From Mucilaginibacter rubeus (GTDB taxonomy: Bacteria; Bacteroidota; Bacteroidia; Sphingobacteriales; Sphingobacteriaceae), in the NCBI RefSeq assembly GCF_003286415.2, contig NZ_CP043450.1, forward strand, positions 372,001 through 436,000: DNA of 64,000 nt, in the 5' to 3' direction. The position numbers and the translations under genes are program-made. Within the stretch, counting starts at the first letter, position 1. Each line of letters starts with the position of its first letter. This document shows, piece by piece, positions 18,850 to 26,166 of this stretch. The notes under the pieces were generated by a model. It did not search any database and had not been told where the DNA came from. It worked only from the letters and a program-made list of their open reading frames with translations.

Positions 18850-20043
18850 TTAACGGGGCATAAAAGCAATTGTACCACCAACCCAGTTGTAATCTTTGTT
18901 ATAACGTACACCTATCATTTTTCCTCTGCTTAACCTTGCAAGGTTAATGGCCAGCGTTGGCTTTTCATCGCCATTTGGCCAAAGGTAAAGCAGCCTGATC
19001 TCGGCCTTTACACCACCTTCGGGCGATTGAACAACGGGTTCGTAATTTACCTTTTGCTGCAGGATCCAGTTCTCCGAATCGGTAATGGCCTCAATATCCT
19101 CCTTACTAATATCAATAATTACCCCCTGACCCGCAAATGAGAACAACGGTTTAAGTACATAGTTTTCCAAATCGGCAGGGATTTGTTGTAATTGATGTAA
19201 AAACTGCGTTTTGGGGACGTAATCGCCGTTTAAAAATGGCATGGTGAACTTGCTGATACGGTAAAACCAGTTGGGATGGGTGATCCATTCAACCTCAAGC
19301 GGCTGCCTGATATCGGCTACTTTGGTAAAAACATCCGGGTCGCCGGCTATTTCATCAAATATCAGACGGTTATAAATACGCTTGATCTGTTTCCTTTCGT
19401 CGCCGGCCAAGTAATAAAGCTTTTTACCATCCTGGATCAGATCGGATAGCGAAACAACCGGTGTACCAATGTATTTTTGGGTGAGGTAAAAATCTACCGC
19501 GGTTTTTTGTTCCGGAGCGTTAACATCCATCAGCACAACTTCATCGGGTTGATAAGGGCCAACGATTGTTTTTTTGAGCAGATTGAGATAGTTTTCCTTG
19601 TCCAATCCGCCGAAAAAGATGGTTTCATCGCCGGGAATATCATAAACCCCGCGGTAGGTATCGCCCAAATGTACCTGGAAACCATAAAGCGAAGGGAAAC
19701 CCTGTAATTCTATTAATTGGGGTACGATATTGCCTTGCTCATCTTTACAGATCCCAAAATCCAACGCGATAAAATGAGGATGATTCCCTTCATTAGCTAC
19801 CCGCCAGAAATCGGGGATGGCCCGTTCTGTAATCTCCTTAAAGTCGGGCCGGAGGATGGTATCAATAATCTCATCGCCCGCGGTTATGAGTTTGTCACGA
19901 AAATCAGCGGTTAAAAAAACAGGTGTTTCCGCAACACGGAAAGGGACAGGTTCGCGTAACCCCTCATTAAGATGACTCAGAAACTGGCTGTACTTTTCGT
20001 CGCTGAACGTTTCGTTAAATGTTTTTCTGGCTGATGGATTCAT
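18850..20043 (-). CDS. ATP-grasp-like protein (amide-ligase cluster)
   Basis: Cytoplasmic protein of 397 residues with an ATP-grasp-like C-terminal half. The stretch YVLKPLFSFAGQGVIID (about 288-304) looks like the Lys and Gly-rich nucleotide loop, ENWILQQKV and VKAEIRLLYLW provide the following strands, and NLARLSRGKMIGV is near the end. The N-terminal half (PHFIALDFG, PQLIELQGFPSLYG) resembles glutathionylspermidine-synthase-like, circularly permuted ATP-grasp proteins. Likely chemistry is ATP-dependent joining of a carboxylate to an amine; the substrate is unknown. It is last in a set of same-strand genes with a glutamine amidotransferase, a GCS2 ligase and another ATP-grasp. Confidence 0.68.
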   Translation of the reverse strand: MNPSARKTFNETFSDEKYSQFLSHLNEGLREPVPFRVAETPVFLTADFRDKLITAGDEIIDTILRPDFKEITERAIPDFWRVANEGNHPHFIALDFGICKDEQGNIVPQLIELQGFPSLYGFQVHLGDTYRGVYDIPGDETIFFGGLDKENYLNLLKKTIVGPYQPDEVVLMDVNAPEQKTAVDFYLTQKYIGTPVVSLSDLIQDGKKLYYLAGDERKQIKRIYNRLIFDEIAGDPDVFTKVADIRQPLEVEWITHPNWFYRISKFTMPFLNGDYVPKTQFLHQLQQIPADLENYVLKPLFSFAGQGVIIDISKEDIEAITDSENWILQQKVNYEPVVQSPEGGVKAEIRLLYLWPNGDEKPTLAINLARLSRGKMIGVRYNKDYNWVGGTIAFMPR

Positions 20044-20061
20044 TACCTTTTCATATTGTCC

Positions 20062-20153
20062 ATGTCATTACGAGGAGGAACGACGAAGTAATCGCACGGA
20101 AGCATGGCTGCTTTGTATAGCCTGCGATTGCCACGCTTCGCTCGCAACGACAT
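20062..20153. repeat. Palindromic repeat, family A (copy 1)
   Basis: It begins ATGTCATTACGAGG and ends in the near-complement CTCGCAACGACAT, with GAAGTAATCGC and GCGATTGCC inside. It separates two genes of the amide-ligase cluster. Other copies are near 28160, 48457, 52585, 53609, 54556 and 60857. Confidence 0.85.
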
Positions 20154-20163
20154 AATGTTATAA

Positions 20164-20997
20164 TTATACCACGCCCAACGCACTTCCCACCGCTATATCC
20201 AAAAAGTTAGGGATAAGCGTGTGCTGGGTATGTGTTATTTTATCCGGATCGTCGAGGCGTTCCAGCATCTCTTTATACTTTACCTCGCCGTGCTCGCTGA
20301 TCACTTCCTGTTTTTTTTCTTCGCGAAGCAGCATGCCTTTCATTCCTCCGGCATCGGCCTCGGGATGGAATTGCGTAGCGAAGAAGTAGTCGCTATACCT
20401 TATAGCCATCATGGCCCTTTGCAAATCAATATGCGGGCGTTCTTTTTCTATCGCTACCAATTGCATGCCTAATTCATTAAAGCGTTTTTCATCAGGGTTG
20501 ATTACCTGCCAGCTGCGCGAATCAACGGCATAAAAAGGTTCTGCCAAACCTTCAAATAAAGGTTCGTTTAAGCCGAGATCAGTTTTATTTACCGGCAGCA
20601 CCCCAAATGAAGGAGAGCGGCGCATATTAATATCGCCCAGTTTGTAATAACGGCACATCAACTGAAACGAGTGGCACACGAATAACACATGTTTTTTATT
20701 GCTGTTGTTGGACAGGTTATGGTCTTCAAGCTTGTTAACCAGGTTAAAGTATTTCTTTTCCCATTCGGTGCCCTCGGTTTCCAGCGGGTTACCCGGACCA
20801 CCGCTTGATATATAAATATCAAAGTTGAGATCGGCCATTTCACATTTGCGGCGTACATCAAAAATCTGGTATGTTAAATTCAGATGGTGTTCGGCTTTGT
20901 ATCGCTTCAAAATATCCTGGAAGCCGCGCATACCCTCGTTCGCTATCCCATCATACAAATCAAGTATGGCTACTTTTATTTCCGGTTTCTCAGTCAT
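20164..20997 (-). CDS. Class I glutamine amidotransferase-like protein
   Basis: Cytoplasmic protein of 277 residues with a class I glutamine amidotransferase (triad) fold. The oxyanion segment YISSGGPGNP is at 62-71, the nucleophile is Cys108 in FVCHSFQLMC, and the other triad members are His211 and Glu213 in QFHPEAD. In known enzymes such a domain releases ammonia from glutamine for a partner synthetase, or cleaves gamma-glutamyl bonds. Lying between two ligase genes, it could supply ammonia or remove a gamma-glutamyl group from a ligation product. It is not GuaA, CarA or TrpG by length and context. The last ~60 residues (EVISEHGEVKYKEMLERL) are helical and not typical of the core. Confidence 0.8.
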   Translation of the reverse strand: MTEKPEIKVAILDLYDGIANEGMRGFQDILKRYKAEHHLNLTYQIFDVRRKCEMADLNFDIYISSGGPGNPLETEGTEWEKKYFNLVNKLEDHNLSNNSNKKHVLFVCHSFQLMCRYYKLGDINMRRSPSFGVLPVNKTDLGLNEPLFEGLAEPFYAVDSRSWQVINPDEKRFNELGMQLVAIEKERPHIDLQRAMMAIRYSDYFFATQFHPEADAGGMKGMLLREEKKQEVISEHGEVKYKEMLERLDDPDKITHTQHTLIPNFLDIAVGSALGVV

Positions 20998-21084
20998 CTG
21001 TTGTATCTATCTATTATTATCCTTGATTTAGGATTCCGCATTTAGCAATTAAAAAACAATTGTCATAAGTTTTGCTCGGAGCAT

Positions 21085-21158
21085 TATGTATTGTATGGCG
21101 TATAAGATTTCTCTTTCGCCCCGTCGCACAGTCCCGTCTTTGCTCTATCGAAATGACA
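21085..21158. repeat. Intergenic repeat, family B (half copy)
   Basis: This stretch ends CTCTATCGAAATGACATTT and contains TATAAGATTTCTCTTTCGCC. It matches, in reverse orientation, the first half of the palindrome at 31001-31138. It lies between the amidotransferase and GCS2 ligase genes. Confidence 0.7.
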
Positions 21159-21176
21159 TTTTTAGTCAGGATGGGC

Positions 21177-22274
21177 TTACAAACCCTTCAATGTTTGCGA
21201 TGTAATATAATCAACCACGTCGGCAAAGTTATTATTTTGCTGGTAAATGGCCAGTTGCCTGTCGGCGCCGGTACCATGCTCCAGTATGTTGTGCACATAT
21301 TGCAAGTCATCGCGCGAGCCAAGGTCATCAACCACATCATCAACAAAGTCAAGCAATTCTAATATCAACGAACGGGTATTTACCTCCGTTTCCTTACCAA
21401 AATCAATCATTTTACCGTCAATACCATAACGGGCCGCACGCCATTTATTTTCATTGATAAGTGCGCGCGAATAGTTGATGAACTTCATGTTTTGTGCCCT
21501 GAGTTTATACAGTTTAGCACATAATGCCTGAAATAGTGCAGTGAAAGCGATAGTTTCATCAACCAGCATGGGGCAATCGCAAATGCGGAATTCAATAGTT
21601 TCAAAGAATGGGTGTACGCGGATATCCCACCAGATCTTTTTGGCGTTATCAATGCAATTGGTTTTTACCAACAGTTTAATGTAACGGTCGTACTCTTCAA
21701 TGCTGCTGAAATAATCAGGAATGCCGGTACGCGGAAATTTATCAAAAACCTTGGTACGGAACGATTTAAAGCCGGTATTTCGCCCTTCCCAAAACGGCGA
21801 ATTAGTTGAAAGCGCATACACGTGCGGCAAAAAATAGCGTACCTGGTTGGCAATATGAATAGCCATGTCCCGCGACTGGATACCCACATGGACATGCAAA
21901 CCAAAAATGAGGTTAGAGCGGGCGGCTTCCTGCATTTCGTCCACAATTTCAAAATACCTTGGATGATCGGTAATGAGCTGATGCTGCCAGTGCGAGAAGG
22001 GGTGCGTTCCTGCAGCGCCAATACGCAGGCCGATGTCGCCGGCCAGTTGGGCTACTGTGGTGCGAAGTTTACCTACTTCTTTACGGGCTTCTTCGGTATT
22101 GCGGCAAATATGTGTGCCTACCTCAACCACGGCCTGGTGCATTTCGGCCTTTACCTGGTCTTCGTGGATCTTTTGGGCGGCATCCACAATTCTTTGCTCA
22201 TGTGATTTAAGTTCCCGCGATACGGGATCAATCACCATAAATTCTTCTTCAACGCCTAAGGTAAATTCGTTCAT
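21177..22274 (-). CDS. GCS2-family carboxylate-amine ligase (YbdK-like)
   Basis: Protein of 365 residues in the glutamate-cysteine ligase type 2 (GCS2/YbdK) family of glutamine-synthetase-fold ligases. It starts with the family hallmark TLGVEEEFMVID (residues 4-15, Glu pair binding metal), then AEMHQAVVEVGTHIC, the GTHPF segment, FGLHVHVG near 123-130 and ARSNLIFG just before it, and ends with a helical GADRQLAIYQQNN. E. coli YbdK has weak gamma-glutamylcysteine synthetase activity in vitro; most members have unknown substrates. In this cluster it is the most likely initiating ligase for an amino-acid-derived small molecule. Confidence 0.88.
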   Translation of the reverse strand: MNEFTLGVEEEFMVIDPVSRELKSHEQRIVDAAQKIHEDQVKAEMHQAVVEVGTHICRNTEEARKEVGKLRTTVAQLAGDIGLRIGAAGTHPFSHWQHQLITDHPRYFEIVDEMQEAARSNLIFGLHVHVGIQSRDMAIHIANQVRYFLPHVYALSTNSPFWEGRNTGFKSFRTKVFDKFPRTGIPDYFSSIEEYDRYIKLLVKTNCIDNAKKIWWDIRVHPFFETIEFRICDCPMLVDETIAFTALFQALCAKLYKLRAQNMKFINYSRALINENKWRAARYGIDGKMIDFGKETEVNTRSLILELLDFVDDVVDDLGSRDDLQYVHNILEHGTGADRQLAIYQQNNNFADVVDYITSQTLKGL

Positions 22275-22318
22275 AATTGGTTGTGGTTAGTACTCTTCTT
22301 CTTCAAAATATAAAAAGA

Positions 22319-22445
22319 GGGGGAAGTGCGATTCCCCTCTTGAGAGGGGTGGAGGGGTGTGTTTCTGCTTTGATTTTCTAATCGTATAAACACACCCCTG
22401 CCACCGCTCGCTGTCTCCGCGCCCCCCCCTCGAGAGGGGAGTCTT
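22319..22445. repeat. Intergenic palindrome, family C (copy 1)
   Basis: Inverted repeat with CCCCTCTTGAGAGGGG followed by GGAGGGGTGTG, matched on the other side by CACACCCCTGCC and CCCCTCGAGAGGGGAGT. A related copy is at 59655-59762. It lies between two genes of the amide-ligase cluster. Confidence 0.8.
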
Positions 22446-22452
22446 GGAATTT

Positions 22453-23658
22453 CTATTTCTTAGCTGCCTTTTTAGGCTTAGGCGCCGCTTTGTCTTTTAC
22501 AGCGACTGCTTTAGCAACAGGTTCTTTCACGACCGCTGCTTTGGTTGCAGGTTCTTTTGCTACCACGGGCTCTTTTGTCGCAGCTATTTTTGCGGCAGGT
22601 GCTTTAGTTGTTTTAGCTTTCTTCGCTTTGCCTTCGTCTTCAATTGCGTGATCAACTTTAGCTACAGTAACATCGGCTTTTGCCGCGGCTTTAGATGGAG
22701 CCACTACCAAAGTTTTTTTTGCTGCCGATGTTTTTACAAACTCGCCCCAGGTAAGGTTGTCCAGACCGTCTTTTTGGTTTTTGGCACGTTCGATGGCGTA
22801 GTCGGCGGCGGTTTCAACCACCCAGTCAAAGTTTTCCTGTCCAACGCTGGTTACCTCGGCATCGGGAGCAGGGTTGCAGAAATCAATAGCATAAGGAACA
22901 CCATCGCGAACAGCAAACTCAACAGTGTTAAAATCGTAACCTAAGTATTGGTTTAATTTTATAACATAGTCTTTAACGGTATCCAGCAGTTTTTTGGCGG
23001 CAGGCGCTTTGCCGTGCTCGTAGCGCAAATGATGTGGGTTGCGCGGCTCATACTGCATAATGCGTACATGTTTGCCTCCAATGCAATAGCAGCGGAAGTA
23101 ATCGTCAAAAACAACTTCTTCCTGCAGCATCATGACATGCTGTTTGGTTTTATCATACTTACTGAAAAAGTCTTTCTCATTCTCAATCTTATAAACTTCT
23201 TTCCAGCCGCCGCCATCAAAAGGTTTCATATAGGCCGGGAAACCTACGTAGTTGAAAATGCCATTCCAGTCGAGTGGGTAGGCCAGGTTACGGAACGATT
23301 TATTGGTGGTATCGTCCGGAAGCTCCTTTGATGGCAGGATCACGGTTTTAGGCACCGGTACTCCAATTTTTACAGCAAGGGCATTGTTGAAAAACTTTTC
23401 GTCGGCGCTCCACCAAAAAGGGTTGTTAATTACGGCGGTACCGCAAATAGCTGCATTTTTTAAGGCCGCGCGATAGTAGGGAACATCCTGCGAAATACGG
23501 TCTACAATAACAGCATAGTCAAGCGGCTCGGCCTGCATAATCTTATCAAGCCTTACAAACTCGGCACTGATGCCTTTTTCTGCTTTTTGGTTTACACGGT
23601 CAACAAATGCTTGCGGAAATGAATCCTCTTGTCCGAATAAGATGCCAATTTTTTTCAT
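22453..23658 (-). CDS. ATP-grasp ligase with Lys/Ala-rich C-terminal tail
   Basis: Protein of 401 residues: an ATP-grasp domain over residues 1-300 and a low-complexity tail from about 311 to 401. The core shows the nucleotide loop YMKPFDGGGWKEV (Lys145), VVFDDYFRCYCIGG, and the metal-binding NTVEFAVRDGVPYAIDFCNP (Glu247, Asp259, Asn262). It looks complete and active, closest in style to RimK-like or cyanophycin/peptide ligases, substrate unknown. The tail is built of repeated KEP(V/A)(V/A)AK-like units and ends APKPKKAAKK, resembling histone H1-type bacterial tails that bind polyanions. No stop or frameshift separates the two parts. Confidence 0.82.
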   Translation of the reverse strand: MKKIGILFGQEDSFPQAFVDRVNQKAEKGISAEFVRLDKIMQAEPLDYAVIVDRISQDVPYYRAALKNAAICGTAVINNPFWWSADEKFFNNALAVKIGVPVPKTVILPSKELPDDTTNKSFRNLAYPLDWNGIFNYVGFPAYMKPFDGGGWKEVYKIENEKDFFSKYDKTKQHVMMLQEEVVFDDYFRCYCIGGKHVRIMQYEPRNPHHLRYEHGKAPAAKKLLDTVKDYVIKLNQYLGYDFNTVEFAVRDGVPYAIDFCNPAPDAEVTSVGQENFDWVVETAADYAIERAKNQKDGLDNLTWGEFVKTSAAKKTLVVAPSKAAAKADVTVAKVDHAIEDEGKAKKAKTTKAPAAKIAATKEPVVAKEPATKAAVVKEPVAKAVAVKDKAAPKPKKAAKK

Positions 23659-23704
23659 GGTAGTAGGTATTTATTTGTTTGTTTTTGGGGTTTCAGTGTG
23701 TTAT

Positions 23705-23770
23705 ATCTTGCCTCCTGTTTCCTGCTTTTTAAATTGTCTTTTCTTGTTTCTTGAATCTTGATCTCTTGGT
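23705..23770. repeat. Short-period CAAGA repeat
   Basis: Read on the minus strand, CAAGA recurs every 7-8 bases (CAAGAGAT, CAAGATT, CAAGAAA, CAAGAAA). It fills the gap between the esterase and ATP-grasp genes. Confidence 0.6.
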
Positions 23771-23773
23771 TCT

Positions 23774-24481
23774 TTATTTAATCGTTGATAAATAGTGCGG
23801 GAACATTTCGCGCCAGATAGGCCAGTCATGATTGGCAAACGGGCGGATATCCAACCAATGTTTAATGTTTTTTTGTTTTAATATGTTTGAAAGCTGGATA
23901 TTATACCCTTTACATATATCGTACTCAGACGTGCCGAGAATAATGTTCATTTGCCAGAGGTCGTGGCGATTGTTGCCCGGTAAAAAGTCGACCGGGTTAT
24001 TGTAAAAAATGTTGTCATCGTAATAACCATCGGTAAACATTTTAATATCAAATGCCCCGCCCATGGTAAATAAATGCCTGACTTTTTCGGGGTGCTTAAA
24101 AGCGAAGTTAGCCGCGTGGTATCCGCCAAAGCTACAGCCGGCAACGGCTACTTTGCCAACTCCCGTTTCGTGCATGGCCCAGGGAATAAGCTCGTTCGTC
24201 AGCATACGATCATACCCGGCATAGGTTTTGGCCCTGTCGGCCGGATGGATGCCTTTGTTGTACCAACTGCGGTCGTCAATAGTATCAGGACAATAGATCT
24301 TCACCAGACCATTGTCAACAAACCATTTTACGCTCTCAATAAGGCCGAAATCTTTATTTTGATAGTAACGACCTTTGGTGGTAGGGAAAACGATAACGGG
24401 GTAACCGCGGTCGCCGAATACCAGCATTTCAAGGTCGGTGTTGGTGTTGGGGGAGTGCCAGCGGTGAAATTTTTCGGTCAA
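23774..24481 (-). CDS. Alpha/beta-hydrolase, esterase family (amide-ligase cluster)
   Basis: Cytoplasmic alpha/beta-hydrolase of 235 residues, putative esterase (esterase D/enterochelin-esterase type). The nucleophile elbow GCSFGGYH puts the catalytic Ser at 117, His218 lies in FANHDW, and an acidic residue in LGTSEYDIC may complete the triad. There is no signal peptide. The frame has no ATG between the upstream stop and the coding start; the best start is TTG at 24481, giving MTEKFHRWHSP, the family-like N-terminus. It is first of the minus-strand cluster and could hydrolyse or acyl-transfer an intermediate made by the ligases. Confidence 0.8.
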   Translation of the reverse strand: MTEKFHRWHSPNTNTDLEMLVFGDRGYPVIVFPTTKGRYYQNKDFGLIESVKWFVDNGLVKIYCPDTIDDRSWYNKGIHPADRAKTYAGYDRMLTNELIPWAMHETGVGKVAVAGCSFGGYHAANFAFKHPEKVRHLFTMGGAFDIKMFTDGYYDDNIFYNNPVDFLPGNNRHDLWQMNIILGTSEYDICKGYNIQLSNILKQKNIKHWLDIRPFANHDWPIWREMFPHYLSTIK

Positions 24482-24584
24482 AGCAGTGTAGTTTTTATAA
24501 TGATTGTAAGTTAGGAGGTTTGTTTGAAAAAGGCAACAGCCTGATAATATTAATCCTTAGCCCCAAAAAGTAAAAAGTATAGCT

Positions 24585-24592
24585 TACTTTTG
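24585..24592 (+). promoter_or_regulatory. Bacteroidota -7 box TACTTTTG upstream of esterase
   Basis: TACTTTTG fits the TAnnTTTG consensus of the primary sigma factor in this phylum. The start codon is 27-54 bases further on. No convincing -33 TTG element is seen at the expected spacing. Confidence 0.45.
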
Positions 24593-24618
24593 TGCCCTTA
24601 ATTTTAATTTAGAAAGAG

Positions 24619-25434
24619 ATGTACCCGGGCTGGCTTGATACTGAAATGACGATAACCGAACAAGAAATAAATATAACCTCTGCGCTGCTTGAGCGGGAAG
24701 TAACTTTAACCATCCTGAAACCCGAGGACAGTGATATTGCCGAACCGCTGAACCTGCTGTTGCTTAACGATGGTCAGGAGCTTGAAAACCTGGGGGCAAG
24801 AAATACGCTCGAAACATTATATAATACCAATCGCCTTAAACCAGTTTTGGTTGTTGCAATTCATGCTGGTGATAACCGCCTTGACGAATATGGCATTGCC
24901 GGCAAGCCCGATTTTAAAGGCCGCGGTGCTAAAGCCGATGTGTATACACAATTTATAAAAGAAGAATTGCTGCCACAATTAGAACAACTAACCGGCTTTA
25001 ATGAATTTGATACCACTGCATTCGCAGGTTTTTCGCTTGGTGGTTTATCAGCTTTTGATATTGTTTGGAACAATCCTGCATTGTTTAATAAAACCGGTGT
25101 TTTTTCGGGTTCATTTTGGTGGAGGGGAAAAGACCTTGCCAAAGGCTATACTGATGCAGACAGGCTGATGCACCAGGCGATACGGGAAACTAAAACCAAA
25201 CCGGCTATCAACGCCTGGCTGCAAACCGGCACCAAAGATGAAACCAGCGACCGCAATAAAAACGGAATTATTGACGCCATTGATGATACTATCGACCTGA
25301 TCAAAGAAATGGAAGTCAAAGGCTTTAAACGCCCGGACGAAATTCAATATGTTGAAATAATAGGAGGTACCCATGACACCGCTACCTGGGGTAAAGCAAT
25401 GGCCAAGTTTTTGGTTTGGGCTTTTGGGAGATAA
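24619..25434 (+). CDS. Alpha/beta-hydrolase, putative esterase (divergent)
   Basis: Alpha/beta-hydrolase of 271 residues related to enterochelin-esterase-like proteins. The nucleophile elbow is AGFSLGGLS (Ser at about 140), with an acidic candidate in TGTKDETSDRN and His in IGGTHDTATW near the C-terminus. No signal peptide is apparent. The first ATG (24619) directly abuts an AGAAAGAG stretch; the ATG at 24646 (MTITEQEI) is a plausible alternative start. It is divergent from the minus-strand ligase cluster, whose first gene is also an alpha/beta-hydrolase, so it may belong to the same pathway. Confidence 0.75.
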   Translation: MYPGWLDTEMTITEQEINITSALLEREVTLTILKPEDSDIAEPLNLLLLNDGQELENLGARNTLETLYNTNRLKPVLVVAIHAGDNRLDEYGIAGKPDFKGRGAKADVYTQFIKEELLPQLEQLTGFNEFDTTAFAGFSLGGLSAFDIVWNNPALFNKTGVFSGSFWWRGKDLAKGYTDADRLMHQAIRETKTKPAINAWLQTGTKDETSDRNKNGIIDAIDDTIDLIKEMEVKGFKRPDEIQYVEIIGGTHDTATWGKAMAKFLVWAFGR

Positions 25435-25474
25435 GGTATAGTTTTTGTAAATTAGCTTTATTAAGTTTAAGAAC

Positions 25475-25690
25475 ATGGTTAGTGCTGCACTTATAAAAAA
25501 GCTTGATCAATTACCACCTGACCTGCAAACTCAGATAGAGAAAGACGTAGATAAGCTTTTGAAAAAGTTTACCAATGCTGAATCATTAAATGATGATCAG
25601 TCTGTAAGAGGATATGGAAGTTTGAAAGGAAAAATTTGGATGTCGGAAGATTTTGAGGAGCCGCTTGAGGATTTCAAAGATTATATGTAA
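25475..25690 (+). CDS. DUF2281-like antitoxin
   Basis: Small protein of 71 residues, likely the antitoxin of a type II pair. An N-terminal helical part (LIKKLDQLPPDLQTQIEKDVDKLLKKF) is followed by YGSLKGKIWMSEDFEEPLEDFKDYM, the C-terminal pattern of DUF2281/VapB-like antitoxins that usually blocks the PIN active site. Its last base overlaps the first base of the PIN gene (TAATG). Confidence 0.78.
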   Translation: MVSAALIKKLDQLPPDLQTQIEKDVDKLLKKFTNAESLNDDQSVRGYGSLKGKIWMSEDFEEPLEDFKDYM

Positions 25691-26073
25691 TGCAATTGCT
25701 TATAGATACACAAGCAATCCTTTGGTTCCAGGCTTCTGATGATAGATTATCTAAAACAGCCAAACAACTAATTGAAGATCCCGCTAATCAATGCTATATA
25801 AGCATGGCATCGCTATGGGAGATGGCTATTAAGGTTGCTTTAAAAAAGCTTGATATCGAAATTGGCTATGAAAATTTTTATAGCTATCTGATAGGGAAGC
25901 AATTTGAGATTCTTGATATAACGCCTTATCATTTAAGTAAATTAACGTCTATGCCCCATCATCACGGAGATCCTTTTGATCGTCTCATTATCTCCCAGGC
26001 TATCTCTGAAAATCTTACTATCATTTCGGCCGATCAGCACTTTAAAGCCTATCCGGCGAGCGTTGTTTGGTAA
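25690..26073 (+). CDS. PIN-domain ribonuclease toxin (VapC-like)
   Basis: PIN-domain protein of 127 residues, presumed endoribonuclease toxin partner of the preceding antitoxin. The acidic metal-binding residues are visible in LLIDTQ (Asp6), SLWEMAIK (Glu), DPFDRLIISQA (Asp98 region) and IISADQHF (Asp). Domain length and order are normal for type II VapC toxins, so it looks active. The RNA target cannot be predicted. Confidence 0.85.
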   Translation: MQLLIDTQAILWFQASDDRLSKTAKQLIEDPANQCYISMASLWEMAIKVALKKLDIEIGYENFYSYLIGKQFEILDITPYHLSKLTSMPHHHGDPFDRLIISQAISENLTIISADQHFKAYPASVVW

Positions 26074-26134
26074 ACCTAATGAATTAATTATCAACTATAA
26101 CTTGTAAACGCTTTATAATCTCATATATTAAGCG

Positions 26135-26142
26135 TACCTTTG
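26135..26142 (+). promoter_or_regulatory. -7 box TACCTTTG upstream of typA
   Basis: TACCTTTG is an exact TAnnTTTG match, 25 bases before the chosen ATG. An AGGGAG Shine-Dalgarno-like stretch lies between box and start. Confidence 0.55.
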
Positions 26143-26166
26143 CGCCAAATTTTAGGGAGCATTTTC

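Noticed and set aside
22444..22944. Cys/Phe-rich plus-strand ORF
   Set aside because: It is the antisense of the Lys/Ala-rich ligase tail; the odd composition is a shadow.
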